The notes beneath the pieces are model-generated. The model was not told where the DNA came from, made no database searches, and saw only the letters and a list, made by a program, of their open reading frames with translations. From Gammaproteobacteria bacterium (GTDB taxonomy: Bacteria; Pseudomonadota; Gammaproteobacteria; UBA7966): DNA of 7,069 nucleotides. This document shows positions 1 to 6,845 of this stretch, piece after piece; position 1 is the stretch's first letter; every line of letters begins with the position of its first letter. The stretch lies in NCBI GenBank assembly GCA_003485715.1, contig DNIF01000266.1:1-7069 (forward strand), written 5' to 3'. The translations under genes were made by a program, and so were the position numbers.

Positions 1-527
1 TTCAGCCGCCGCCCCCACCACCACCTCCGCCCCCGCCACCCGAACCGCCAGAGCCGCCGGAGCCAGAGGAGATCGAGCCACCCGAACCGGAGCCCGAGCC
101 TGAGCCGGAACCCGAGCCGGAGCCGGCGAACGAGGAGCCCGAAGCAGGTCCCGATCCGTTGGCCGCAGGTGAAGCGACGGGCGACGGACTCGGCTTCGGG
201 CTGCGCACGGGTTCGCCGCGCATCGGTGGGGGAGGGGGCGGCAACGCCGTCGTCTGGTACGGCCAACGGGCGAGCACGGAGCTGGCGCGGGCGCTGACCC
301 GCGAGTTGCAGAAGTCGGGGGTGAAGGGAAAGTTCAGTGTCGTCGCCCACGTATGGGTCGATGGCACCGGTCGTATCGAACGGGTGGAGCTCGCCGAGCC
401 CAGTGGCAAGGAGACGGTCGATGGTCTCCTTCAACAGGCGCTGGCGCGGCTTTCGTTGACGCTCGATCGCAGCCCACCCCCGGAAATGCCTCTTCCAATC
501 AAGGTGCGCCTCAATGCCAGTGCTTGA
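1..527 (+). CDS. TonB-family energy transducer, 5'-truncated by window edge
   Basis: TonB proteins span the periplasm from an ExbB/ExbD inner-membrane motor and pass proton-motive force to outer-membrane proteins. The first complete codon here is base 3, giving 174 visible residues; the cytoplasmic tip, membrane anchor and true start lie before the window. Visible residues 2-13 are twelve prolines, followed by a proline/glutamate stalk containing seven consecutive Glu-Pro pairs (residues 28-41), a Gly-rich linker (about 75-80) and a C-terminal domain of about 90 residues. That domain has the TonB_C pattern: a helix after VWYGQRAS, a strand-turn at VWVDGTGRIERVEL, then a helix and a final strand, LPIKVRL. 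The classical Tyr-Pro before the first helix is replaced by Trp-Tyr-Gly. The stalk lacks the Lys-Pro half known from E. coli TonB. An internal TTG at 159 would discard the stalk and is not the start. It overlaps the porin gene, suggesting an exbBD-tonB-porin operon (inference). TolA is less likely given the stalk and C-terminal motif. Confidence 0.85.
   Translation, partial: QPPPPPPPPPPPPEPPEPPEPEEIEPPEPEPEPEPEPEPEPANEEPEAGPDPLAAGEATGDGLGFGLRTGSPRIGGGGGGNAVVWYGQRASTELARALTRELQKSGVKGKFSVVAHVWVDGTGRIERVELAEPSGKETVDGLLQQALARLSLTLDRSPPPEMPLPIKVRLNASA
84..125 (+). repeat. In-frame (Glu-Pro)7 coding repeat of the TonB stalk
   Basis: Seven tandem six-base units of the form GA(A/G)-CCN encode seven consecutive Glu-Pro pairs, preceded by a 12-codon proline run (6-41). 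Third positions vary between units, so protein-level selection for an extended stiff stalk is more likely than recent DNA slippage. Such a tract is still a plausible site of length variation between strains. Confidence 0.75.
501..506 (+). promoter_or_regulatory. Ribosome binding site of the porin gene, inside tonB
   Basis: AAGGTG lies 7 bases before the ATG at 514 and inside the last codons of the TonB gene. It is a partial match to the Shine-Dalgarno consensus at a normal distance. It supports the 514 start and implies that the porin is translated in step with, or by reinitiation after, the overlapping TonB reading frame. Confidence 0.5.
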
Positions 528-2319
528 AACGGGCGGGTTCAAACGCCCGCTGTCCCTTCTGCTCGCGGTCGCGTCGGTCAGCACGCTGTCCGCGGTGCCG
601 TTCGTTCTGCTACCGGTCGAGTCGGCGCGCGCCGACGCCTACGAGGCCTCACTCGTGGCCCGGCATGCCACGCTCAATCTGATCGAGGCGCTCGTGCGTC
701 GTGGCGTCCTGCCGCGTGAAGAGGCCGACCAGATGATCCGCGAGGCTCAGGCCGAGGCCGAGAAGACGGTGCAGGGCGAGCGGGTTGAGGTGGCCGATCC
801 GGCAGTGGCAGAGGGGGATCCGGGGGCTGGTGCCGGGGAGGCCGATGCAGACGCCGTACATGTGTACTACGTGCCCGAGCAGGTACGCGAGTCTCTGCGT
901 GAGGAGATCACGGAGTCGGTTGCGGGGCGCGTCACCGATGCCGTGAAGGCGTCGGCCCGCAAGGAGCGCTGGGGCATACCGGCGGCGTTGCCTGCCTGGG
1001 TGGATCGCTTCCGGATCAGCGGTGATTTTCGTCTTCGCGCCGAGAACGCGATGTTCGCTGAAGAAAACCAGCCCTTCAGTTACTTCAATTTCCTCGCCAT
1101 CAATCGGGCGGGCGGGCTCGCCGCCTTGCAGCAAGAGGATCCGCAGAGCGTCTTTCTCAATACCACCGAGGCACGCACGCGCTTCCGCACGCGCTTGCGT
1201 CTGGCCATCGATTCCAACTTCGGCGATGGGCTGGAATCCGGTATTCGTCTGTCGACCAGCAACGAGCGCTCGCCCATCGGTCTCAACCAGACGCTCGGTC
1301 AGACCGGACAGCAATATGAGGTGGTGATCGAGCGCCTGTTCGCACAGTATCGTTACACCGACATGGACTTCGACTGGCTCACCGTGCAGGCGGGACGTCA
1401 CCCGAACCCGTGGTTCACCAGTGAGACCATGTTCGACCGCGACGTCCACTTCGAGGGGCTGGCGCTCACCACCCAATGGCAGATCGATCAGGGGGCATCC
1501 ACGCAGCGCTGGGGCGGCAGCCCCTTCGTAAATTTTGGCGTGTCACAACCGGGCTCGCTCTACCTCACTTTCGGGGTGTCGTCGCTCGCCGAATTCGAGT
1601 TCAGCGATCAGGACCGCTTCCTGGTGGCAGGCCAGGGTGGCATGGATCTCGATCTGCGCAAGCTCGGGCGCCTCAAGTTCGGCGCTGGCTACTTCGATTA
1701 CAACAATGTCGCCGCCGTTCCCAATGCCTTCGGACGTCGTGACATGGATTTCACCGCACCGATCTTCTTCACCAAGGGCAACAGTCTCGCACGCATCAGC
1801 AACGACATCGGTGAGACGGTGGCCGCACCACGGTTGGTCGGCCTCGCCGCAGATTTCAACATCGTCGATCTGACGGCGAGCTATGAACTGCCGCTGACGC
1901 CTTCGCAATATCTGATCCTGACCGCATCACACATGCGCAATGTCGGATTCTCCCGTCGCGAGATCCTCGAGCGTACCGGCCTCGACCTCGAGCCGCGGAC
2001 CCACGCCTATGAATTCCGTCTGGACATCGGCAATCCGAACATCGGCGCGGCCAACGGGCCCGTGGCCGCCTTCAGTGCCTGGGGTGAGTGGCATGTGTTC
2101 TGGATGTACAAGCACAGCCAGCGCGACGCCGTGCTGGATGCCTTCACCGAGTCGATCTTCCATCTCGCCGGAACGGATGCCGAGGGCTGGTACCTCGGGG
2201 GGCGCCTCGGTATCACGAGGGATGTCTTCATCGACGCGCGCTGGGCCTCCTCGGACTCAATCGACGGCCCGCCGCTGGGCATCGATGTCATGCTGCTCGA
2301 CGTCAACCTGCTGCTGTGA
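514..2319 (+). CDS. Putative outer-membrane porin (Porin_5-like family)
   Basis: The predicted product is a 601-residue outer-membrane beta-barrel; its substrate is not known. Residues 1-40 are a signal peptide: Lys10-Arg11, a hydrophobic core (13-33), and an Ala-Arg-Ala cleavage site with maturation near Asp41. Residues 42-85 are predicted helical and charged (NLIEALVRRGVLPREEAD), 86-114 are an acidic Gly/Ala linker, and 115-152 form a second charged helix. The segment GIPAALPAWVDRFRISGDFRLR (154-175) is the conserved entry into the barrel as I recall it for this putative porin family. From about 165 on, alternating strands carry paired Arg/Asp/Tyr residues such as TRFRTRLRLAI, TVQAGRHPNPW and MDLDLRKLGRLKFGAGYFDY. 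The product ends in MLLDVNLLL, so the usual C-terminal Phe or Trp is absent. It overlaps the TonB gene by 14 bases, which suggests shared expression and perhaps energised gating or assembly (inference). Family assignment is from remembered motifs. Confidence 0.85.
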   Translation: MPVLETGGFKRPLSLLLAVASVSTLSAVPFVLLPVESARADAYEASLVARHATLNLIEALVRRGVLPREEADQMIREAQAEAEKTVQGERVEVADPAVAEGDPGAGAGEADADAVHVYYVPEQVRESLREEITESVAGRVTDAVKASARKERWGIPAALPAWVDRFRISGDFRLRAENAMFAEENQPFSYFNFLAINRAGGLAALQQEDPQSVFLNTTEARTRFRTRLRLAIDSNFGDGLESGIRLSTSNERSPIGLNQTLGQTGQQYEVVIERLFAQYRYTDMDFDWLTVQAGRHPNPWFTSETMFDRDVHFEGLALTTQWQIDQGASTQRWGGSPFVNFGVSQPGSLYLTFGVSSLAEFEFSDQDRFLVAGQGGMDLDLRKLGRLKFGAGYFDYNNVAAVPNAFGRRDMDFTAPIFFTKGNSLARISNDIGETVAAPRLVGLAADFNIVDLTASYELPLTPSQYLILTASHMRNVGFSRREILERTGLDLEPRTHAYEFRLDIGNPNIGAANGPVAAFSAWGEWHVFWMYKHSQRDAVLDAFTESIFHLAGTDAEGWYLGGRLGITRDVFIDARWASSDSIDGPPLGIDVMLLDVNLLL

Positions 2320-2330
2320 TGGATCCCTCT

Positions 2331-2382
2331 GTCTCGCGCGCCGGGAGAGACCAGGCTAGCGTCCCGCGCGCTATCGGCGCGG
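2331..2382. terminator. Weak hairpins in the convergent spacer, possible terminator
   Basis: The 75-base spacer between the porin stop and the mutH stop holds two inverted repeats: GTCTC (2331-2335) with GAGAC (2347-2351), and CCGCGC (2364-2369) with GCGCGG (2377-2382). Neither is followed by a T-run on either strand, so a classical intrinsic terminator is not supported. The position between two converging genes makes some terminator, perhaps Rho-dependent, likely. Confidence 0.3.
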
Positions 2383-2394
2383 TTCTGGAAGCGA

Positions 2395-3048
2395 TCAGCA
2401 ACGCTGAAGGTAGTGCCTGGCCAGAAGGCGCGCGGTGAAGGCCGGGCGCAGGTAGAAGCCGCGCGGGAGTTGCGCCTCTGGCGTGCCGTCGGCGGCGTGT
2501 CCCGCTGCCGTAATCCGCCCGTGCGCCGCCTTTGGACGCAACTGCAGCCACTCGCCGATGCGGGCGGTGGTTTCCTCGAGCCGTCCGCAGGCCACGCGTT
2601 CCATGAGTTCTTCCCAGTCGGCTTTGAGGCGTGCCTCCTCGGCCGCAGTGGGCGACCAGAGCAGTGCCTGGCCGACGATGCGGCTGGCGGGATCGTTCCT
2701 CACCGTGACCAGCAGTGGTATCCACAGCACGCGGGCAAGCTTCGCTCGTACCCGCGAACGGGGCCAATCACTGGTGGTGTCTTCGTGCGGGTTGAGCGTG
2801 CAGACATGGGTGCTCTCCAGCGGCCGCTGGCTGGAGTCCACCGGGATGGTCTTGAGCTCGATCCCGAGCGCGGGGAAGTCGGGGCCAGCGTAGTTCGAGT
2901 CCGGCACGCCGAGTGCCCGCTCGATCGTCTCTCCAGACCAACCCTTGTGCCGGGTCGATGGCGCACGGGTGGCAAGCGAAGCAAGCGGCATCCCGGCAAT
3001 GGCCAGGGCGCGGGCGAGCAACTCGGCCTCGTCGCGAGGTGGCATCAT
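2395..3048 (-). CDS. mutH: DNA mismatch repair endonuclease MutH
   Basis: MutH nicks the unmethylated strand at hemimethylated GATC sites when activated by MutL bound to MutS at a mismatch, so repair is directed to the new strand. The 217-residue product is close to the 229 of E. coli. The catalytic set of the restriction-enzyme-like fold is intact: Glu43 in the helix after KGWSGE, then Asp57, Glu64 and Lys66 in DFPALGIELKTIP, matching E. coli Glu56, Asp70, Glu77 and Lys79 with a constant offset of 13. Other family blocks are RPLEST (75-80), KLARVLWIP (103-111), LLWSP (129-133), DWEELME (144-150), RPKAAHG (171-177) and the C-terminal LPRGFYLRPAFTARLLARHYL (194-214). Two adjacent ATG codons are possible starts (3048 and 3045); no good Shine-Dalgarno precedes them. 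It lies 49 bases after glnD on the same strand and probably depends on read-through from map-glnD. A Dam methylase is expected elsewhere in the genome. Confidence 0.96.
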   Translation of the reverse strand: MMPPRDEAELLARALAIAGMPLASLATRAPSTRHKGWSGETIERALGVPDSNYAGPDFPALGIELKTIPVDSSQRPLESTHVCTLNPHEDTTSDWPRSRVRAKLARVLWIPLLVTVRNDPASRIVGQALLWSPTAAEEARLKADWEELMERVACGRLEETTARIGEWLQLRPKAAHGRITAAGHAADGTPEAQLPRGFYLRPAFTARLLARHYLQRC

Positions 3049-3097
3049 CTGGCTGGTGCAAACGCAAGGTAGATGGCGAGTAACAACCAGAGCAACC

Positions 3098-5854
3098 TCA
3101 ACGTTCAGCCAGGGCCTCGGCCACCGTGTTGCGCAGGCACTCGAACTTCAGCTCGTCCCGGATGGGATGGTCATCGAGCGTGGTGATGAAGAAGATGTCT
3201 TCCACGCGCTCGCCGAAGGTGGCGACCTTCGCGTTCTGCAGGCGTACGCCGCACAGATGCAGCGCCAAGGCCACGCGATAGAGAAAGCCTGGCCGATCGG
3301 TGCCAGTGACCTCCATCACGGTGCGCTGGTTGGCCGGATCCTGGCTGAAAGACACGCGGGTGGGGTGATGGAAGTGCCTGAGTTGGCGATTATGCCAGCG
3401 GCTGGGTGCCCGACGCGGACGTTCCGGCTCACCGAGGGCCTCGCGTACGCGCCGGACTATTTCATTGGCGCGTTCCTCGCTCTCCAGCACTCCCCCCGAC
3501 TGTGCATCGAGCACGATGTAGGTGTGCAGGGTATGCCCACTTGCGGAACGGATGATCCGCGCGTCCTGTACGGTGACATTGAGCTGTTCGAGCACGGCAG
3601 TCGTCAGCATGAAGACGCGATCGGAATCCCGCGTATAGACGAAGACCTCGCTACCTCCCCGAGCCGTGCGTCGGCGCACCAGTACGAGCGGTAGATCCGT
3701 CGCGCGAGCCGAGGCGACACTCTGGCTGTGCCAGGCGATCTCGTCCGGACGATGCCGCAGCAGATAATCCTCACCGAAATCCTCCCAGAGGGCGTCCAGC
3801 CGTTTGCGTGGCAGGCCGGTGCCCACGAGTAGCAGGCGGCTGTCCGATCGGGTCTCTTCGAGCCGCTCGGCCTTGTCGAGCGGACTCTCCAGACCACCAC
3901 GCAGGGCGCGCAGGGTATTGCGGTAGAGTTCGGCGAGGAGGGCGTCCTTCCAACTGTTCCAGGCCGCCGGATTGGTGCCGCTGATATCGGCGATGGTGAG
4001 CAGATAGAGGTAGTTCAGATGATCGCGATCGCCGACCAGCCGGGCGAAACGCGAGACCACTTCCGGATCGGCGATGTCGCTGCGCTGGGCGGTGCGTGAC
4101 ATCACCAGGTGATTGCGCACGAGCCAGGCAACCAGACGCGAGTCGTAAGGTGAGAGATGGTGGGCGGCGGCAAAGTCTATGACCTCCCGCTCGCCGAGTT
4201 CCGAGTGATCGCCCCCACGACCCTTGGCGATGTCGTGGAACAGGCCGGCCACGAACAGGAGCTCCGGCTTGGGAATGCTGCGGGCAAGGGAGGCCGTTAG
4301 GGGCGAAGTCTCGGAGAGATCGTCCGACCAGAAGCGCGAGAGATTGCGCACCACGCGCAAGGTGTGCTCATCCACGGTGTACACGTGAAAGAGATCGAAC
4401 TGCATCATGCCGACGACCTGCCCGAAGACCGGCAGATATTGCTCGAGTACGCCATAACGGTGCATGCGTTCCAGCGCTTCACCCAGACGACGGGGCTGCC
4501 GCAGGATCTCCATGAACAGGCTGGTCGCGCGCAGATCGGTACGGAAGCGATCGTCGATTCGCGCCGCCTGCTCGCGGATGAGGCGGATGGTGCGCGGGGA
4601 GACACCGCGTATCTCCGGGTTCTGCTGCAAAATGAGGAAGGGTTCGAGCAGCGCGAATGGATTGCGCTGGAAGACCTGCGGCTGGATCACCTCCAGCATG
4701 CGGTCGTGGACCTGGAAGCGCCGCGAGACGGCAACCGGGTGATGCGGTCGGTCCTTCGCGTGCAGGCGCTCGGTCAAGAGACCGATGAGCAACTCCGAGA
4801 GGCGTGTGACGTTGATCGCCGTGCGATAGTGCAGCTTCATGAACTGTTCGATGGCGTGGGTGCCATCCGGATCCGTGAAGCCGAAGGCGGCGGCAACGGC
4901 TCGCTGGTAGTCGAAGAGCAACCGATCCTCGCGTCTCCCCGTCAGCGTGTGCAGCGTCCAGCGGCTGCGCCACAGACAGGCCTGAGCCGATTGCAACTCC
5001 TGCAACTCGGCCGGGGTGAGAAAGCCCTCGACCGCGAGGGCCTCGAGCGAACGCACATTGAAGGCGCGCTTGGCCACCCAGCCGATGGTATGGATATCCC
5101 GCAGGCCGCCAGGGCCCTCCTTCAGATTCGGCTCGAGGTTCTGGGCCGTATCGTGGTGGCGATGGTGGCGTTGCTCCATCTCCGCGAGTTTCGCCGCAAG
5201 GAATGCCTCGGCCGGCCACATGCGCTCGGGATTGATGGCGGCCAGAATGGATCGGCTTACCGTGTCGTCCCCAGCGAGGTGGCGCGCCTCGGTGAGATTG
5301 GTCATCACGGTGATGTCCTTCGCCGCCTCGGCCGCCACCTCGCGAGCTGTGCGTACCGACAGGGCGAGTTCGAGGCCGATGTCCCACAGGAAGCCGACCA
5401 GGGTCTCGATGGCCGGCTTACGCTCAGTCAGCACACGACCGTTGCCGAGCACGACACCCACATCCACATCAGATCCCGGGTGCAGCTCGCCACGTCCAAA
5501 GCCACCGACTGCCAGCAACGCAACCTTCTGCTCGCCAGCCAGACCGGCAGCGCGCCAGGCCTCGATGAGCACGTGATCCACCATCGCGGCCCGGGTGCGG
5601 ACCAGCACCTCCACGGCCTCACCTGCGCGGTAGGCCTCGAGCAACAACTCGGCACCACACCGCAGGTGTTCGCGGAAGATGGTCTGCGCCGGTGCAGCCA
5701 GCGAATCGACCTGTTCGATCTCGGCCGGCAGGCGGGCGAGGAGGGCGCGAGTGGCCGCCGAGCGGGTGGCCGGTGAGGAATACGACGAGTCGCGCGCGTC
5801 CGGTGCCGACTCGATGGGGCGGTCAGACGCAGGCACGGGCGGCCTGACGTTCAT
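3098..5854 (-). CDS. glnD: Bifunctional PII uridylyltransferase / uridylyl-removing enzyme GlnD
   Basis: GlnD senses glutamine in the cytoplasm. It adds UMP to PII proteins (GlnB/GlnK) when nitrogen is short and removes it when glutamine is high, thereby controlling glutamine synthetase adenylylation and NtrBC. The product has 918 residues (890 in E. coli). The nucleotidyltransferase motif is GGFGRGELHPGSDVD (117-131), with metal-binding Asp129 and Asp131; the family block EGPGGLRDIH is at 246-255. The HD hydrolase domain has His497 (VDEHTLR), His540-Asp541 (LFHDIAKGRGGDH), His582 (RNHLVMS) and Asp623 (ADISGTNP). Two ACT domains close the protein, at about 720-785 and 845-915 (TGTDRPGFLYRVA). 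All expected catalytic elements are present. The ATG at 5854 overlaps the map stop as ATGA, which fixes the start. The first 35 or so residues are Pro/Ser/Ala-rich and look poorly conserved. Confidence 0.98.
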   Translation of the reverse strand: MNVRPPVPASDRPIESAPDARDSSYSSPATRSAATRALLARLPAEIEQVDSLAAPAQTIFREHLRCGAELLLEAYRAGEAVEVLVRTRAAMVDHVLIEAWRAAGLAGEQKVALLAVGGFGRGELHPGSDVDVGVVLGNGRVLTERKPAIETLVGFLWDIGLELALSVRTAREVAAEAAKDITVMTNLTEARHLAGDDTVSRSILAAINPERMWPAEAFLAAKLAEMEQRHHRHHDTAQNLEPNLKEGPGGLRDIHTIGWVAKRAFNVRSLEALAVEGFLTPAELQELQSAQACLWRSRWTLHTLTGRREDRLLFDYQRAVAAAFGFTDPDGTHAIEQFMKLHYRTAINVTRLSELLIGLLTERLHAKDRPHHPVAVSRRFQVHDRMLEVIQPQVFQRNPFALLEPFLILQQNPEIRGVSPRTIRLIREQAARIDDRFRTDLRATSLFMEILRQPRRLGEALERMHRYGVLEQYLPVFGQVVGMMQFDLFHVYTVDEHTLRVVRNLSRFWSDDLSETSPLTASLARSIPKPELLFVAGLFHDIAKGRGGDHSELGEREVIDFAAAHHLSPYDSRLVAWLVRNHLVMSRTAQRSDIADPEVVSRFARLVGDRDHLNYLYLLTIADISGTNPAAWNSWKDALLAELYRNTLRALRGGLESPLDKAERLEETRSDSRLLLVGTGLPRKRLDALWEDFGEDYLLRHRPDEIAWHSQSVASARATDLPLVLVRRRTARGGSEVFVYTRDSDRVFMLTTAVLEQLNVTVQDARIIRSASGHTLHTYIVLDAQSGGVLESEERANEIVRRVREALGEPERPRRAPSRWHNRQLRHFHHPTRVSFSQDPANQRTVMEVTGTDRPGFLYRVALALHLCGVRLQNAKVATFGERVEDIFFITTLDDHPIRDELKFECLRNTVAEALAER

Positions 5855-6669
5855 CCCTGCGCTGGGTGCGGAACGGGCAACGGCTGACCCACCCGGCTGG
5901 CAAGGGCCGTCTCCTCCGGTCGCAAGGTCAGGACTTCAACCCCCTGCTCGTGCACCAGCACCGTGTGTTCCCACTGGGCAGACAGTGACCGGTCACGCGT
6001 GATGACCGTCCAGCGATCCGGTAGCAGCTTCACGTGCCGTTTGCCGGCGTTGATCATGGGCTCGATGGTGAAGGTCATGCCGGGCTCGAGCGGCATGCCG
6101 GTTCCCGGGCTGCCGTAGTGAAGGATCTGCGGCTCCTCGTGGAAGACCCGGCCAATGCCATGACCGCAGTATTCGCGGACCACCGAAAACCCGCAGGCCT
6201 CGGCGTGTCGCTGGATGGCGGCACCGAGATCGCCCAGATGACAGCCCGGGCGCACCAGTTCGATCGCCAGGGCCATGCACTCGTAGGTCACTTCGACCAG
6301 TCGCCGTGCACGCACGCCGGGTTCGCCGAGCGTGAACATGCGGCTGGTGTCGCCGTGGAAACCGTCCTTGATGACGGTCACGTCCACGTTGACGATGTCG
6401 CCCTCTTTCAGCACCCGCTCGCCGGGGATGCCATGGCAGACCACCTGGTTCACCGAAGTGCAGATCGACTTCGGGAAGCCGTGATAGTTGAGCGGTGCCG
6501 GGATCGCCTGCTGGACTTCGGTGATGTAGCGGTGGCAGCGATCGTTGAGTTCGTCGGTGGTCACGCCCGGCTTCACGTAGGGTTCAATGAAGGCGAGCAC
6601 CTCGGCAGCGAGGCGGCCGGCCACGCGCATGGCCTCGATTTCGTCAGGAGTCTTGATGTGGATCGCCAT
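5851..6669 (-). CDS. map: Type I methionine aminopeptidase
   Basis: MetAP removes the initiator methionine from nascent proteins whose second residue is small. The 272-residue product (264 in E. coli) is near-colinear with the family. His79 lies in VVCHGIP. The five metal ligands are Asp96 and Asp107 in the block VDVTVIKDGFHGDTS, His170 in YCGHGIGR, Glu203 in FTIEPM and Glu234 in AQWEHTV; each is one residue earlier than in E. coli because of one missing residue after CHGIP. The extra C-terminal tail (about 253-272) is Pro-rich and probably disordered. The start follows GAGGT with only two bases between, tight for a Shine-Dalgarno, but the N-terminal AIHIKTPDEIEAMRVAGRLAAE matches the family from residue 2. 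It is the first gene of map-glnD-mutH, divergent from rpsB, as map is from rpsB in E. coli. Confidence 0.98.
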   Translation of the reverse strand: MAIHIKTPDEIEAMRVAGRLAAEVLAFIEPYVKPGVTTDELNDRCHRYITEVQQAIPAPLNYHGFPKSICTSVNQVVCHGIPGERVLKEGDIVNVDVTVIKDGFHGDTSRMFTLGEPGVRARRLVEVTYECMALAIELVRPGCHLGDLGAAIQRHAEACGFSVVREYCGHGIGRVFHEEPQILHYGSPGTGMPLEPGMTFTIEPMINAGKRHVKLLPDRWTVITRDRSLSAQWEHTVLVHEQGVEVLTLRPEETALASRVGQPLPVPHPAQG

Positions 6670-6795
6670 GGACCTCGGGAACCGGATGGATGTGTCGCGG
6701 GCGACGGGGCGGGGCGTGTCGGTGCCCGCCGCCCGGGAAAAGGGGCTGCCACGACCCGGCTGGCTGTCGCACTGCGTGCCGGGGGCGGGCGCTTC

Positions 6796-6825
6796 TTGGT
6801 TGGTCGGGTGCCCGCATGGTATAAA
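6796..6825 (+). promoter_or_regulatory. rpsB promoter with extended -10 element
   Basis: The -10 hexamer TATAAA (6820-6825) is preceded by TGG (6817-6819), giving the extended -10 pattern TGnTATAAA. A poor -35, TTGGTT (6796-6801), sits 18 bases upstream, as expected when an extended -10 compensates. Bases 6826-6833 are all G or C, a GC-rich discriminator of the kind linked to negative stringent control of ribosomal genes by ppGpp/DksA. Transcription would start near 6831-6833, leaving a leader of about 200 bases before rpsB. The E. coli rpsB promoter is, as I recall, also of the extended -10 type. Confidence 0.72.
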
Positions 6826-6845
6826 CCGCCGGCTTCGCGGGGCAA
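6818..6845 (-). promoter_or_regulatory. Possible map promoter overlapping the rpsB -10
   Basis: On the - strand, TTGCCC (complement of 6840-6845) and TATACC (complement of 6818-6823) are separated by 16 bases; each matches four of six sigma70 consensus positions. This would direct transcription toward map with a leader of about 140 bases. It is weak and shares bases with the rpsB -10, so it is a candidate only. Nothing better was found on the - strand between 6670 and 6830. Confidence 0.25.

Noticed and set aside
2..409. Open frame on the - strand ending in Gly/Ser repeats
   Set aside because: It is the antisense of the Pro/Glu stalk codons; the low-complexity Gly-Ser and poly-Gly are complements of CCN and GAG codons.
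159..527. A TTG at 159 as the start of a 122-residue protein
   Set aside because: The same frame is open to the left edge and encodes the proline/glutamate stalk expected of a TonB protein; starting at 159 would remove the stalk and the anchor.
2320..2394. A classical Rho-independent terminator between the porin gene and mutH
   Set aside because: Hairpins exist but no T-run follows on either strand, so only a low-confidence terminator was listed.
2413..3694. Overlapping + strand open frames opposite mutH and the 3' end of glnD
   Set aside because: Both opposing genes have intact catalytic motifs, and the + strand translations show no recognisable family and no convincing start.
4364..5776. 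Long (470-codon) open frame on the + strand inside glnD
   Set aside because: It is antisense to conserved GlnD domains. GC-rich genes commonly leave a long open frame on the opposite strand; the translation shows no recognisable domain and has an odd His/Arg/Gln-rich composition.
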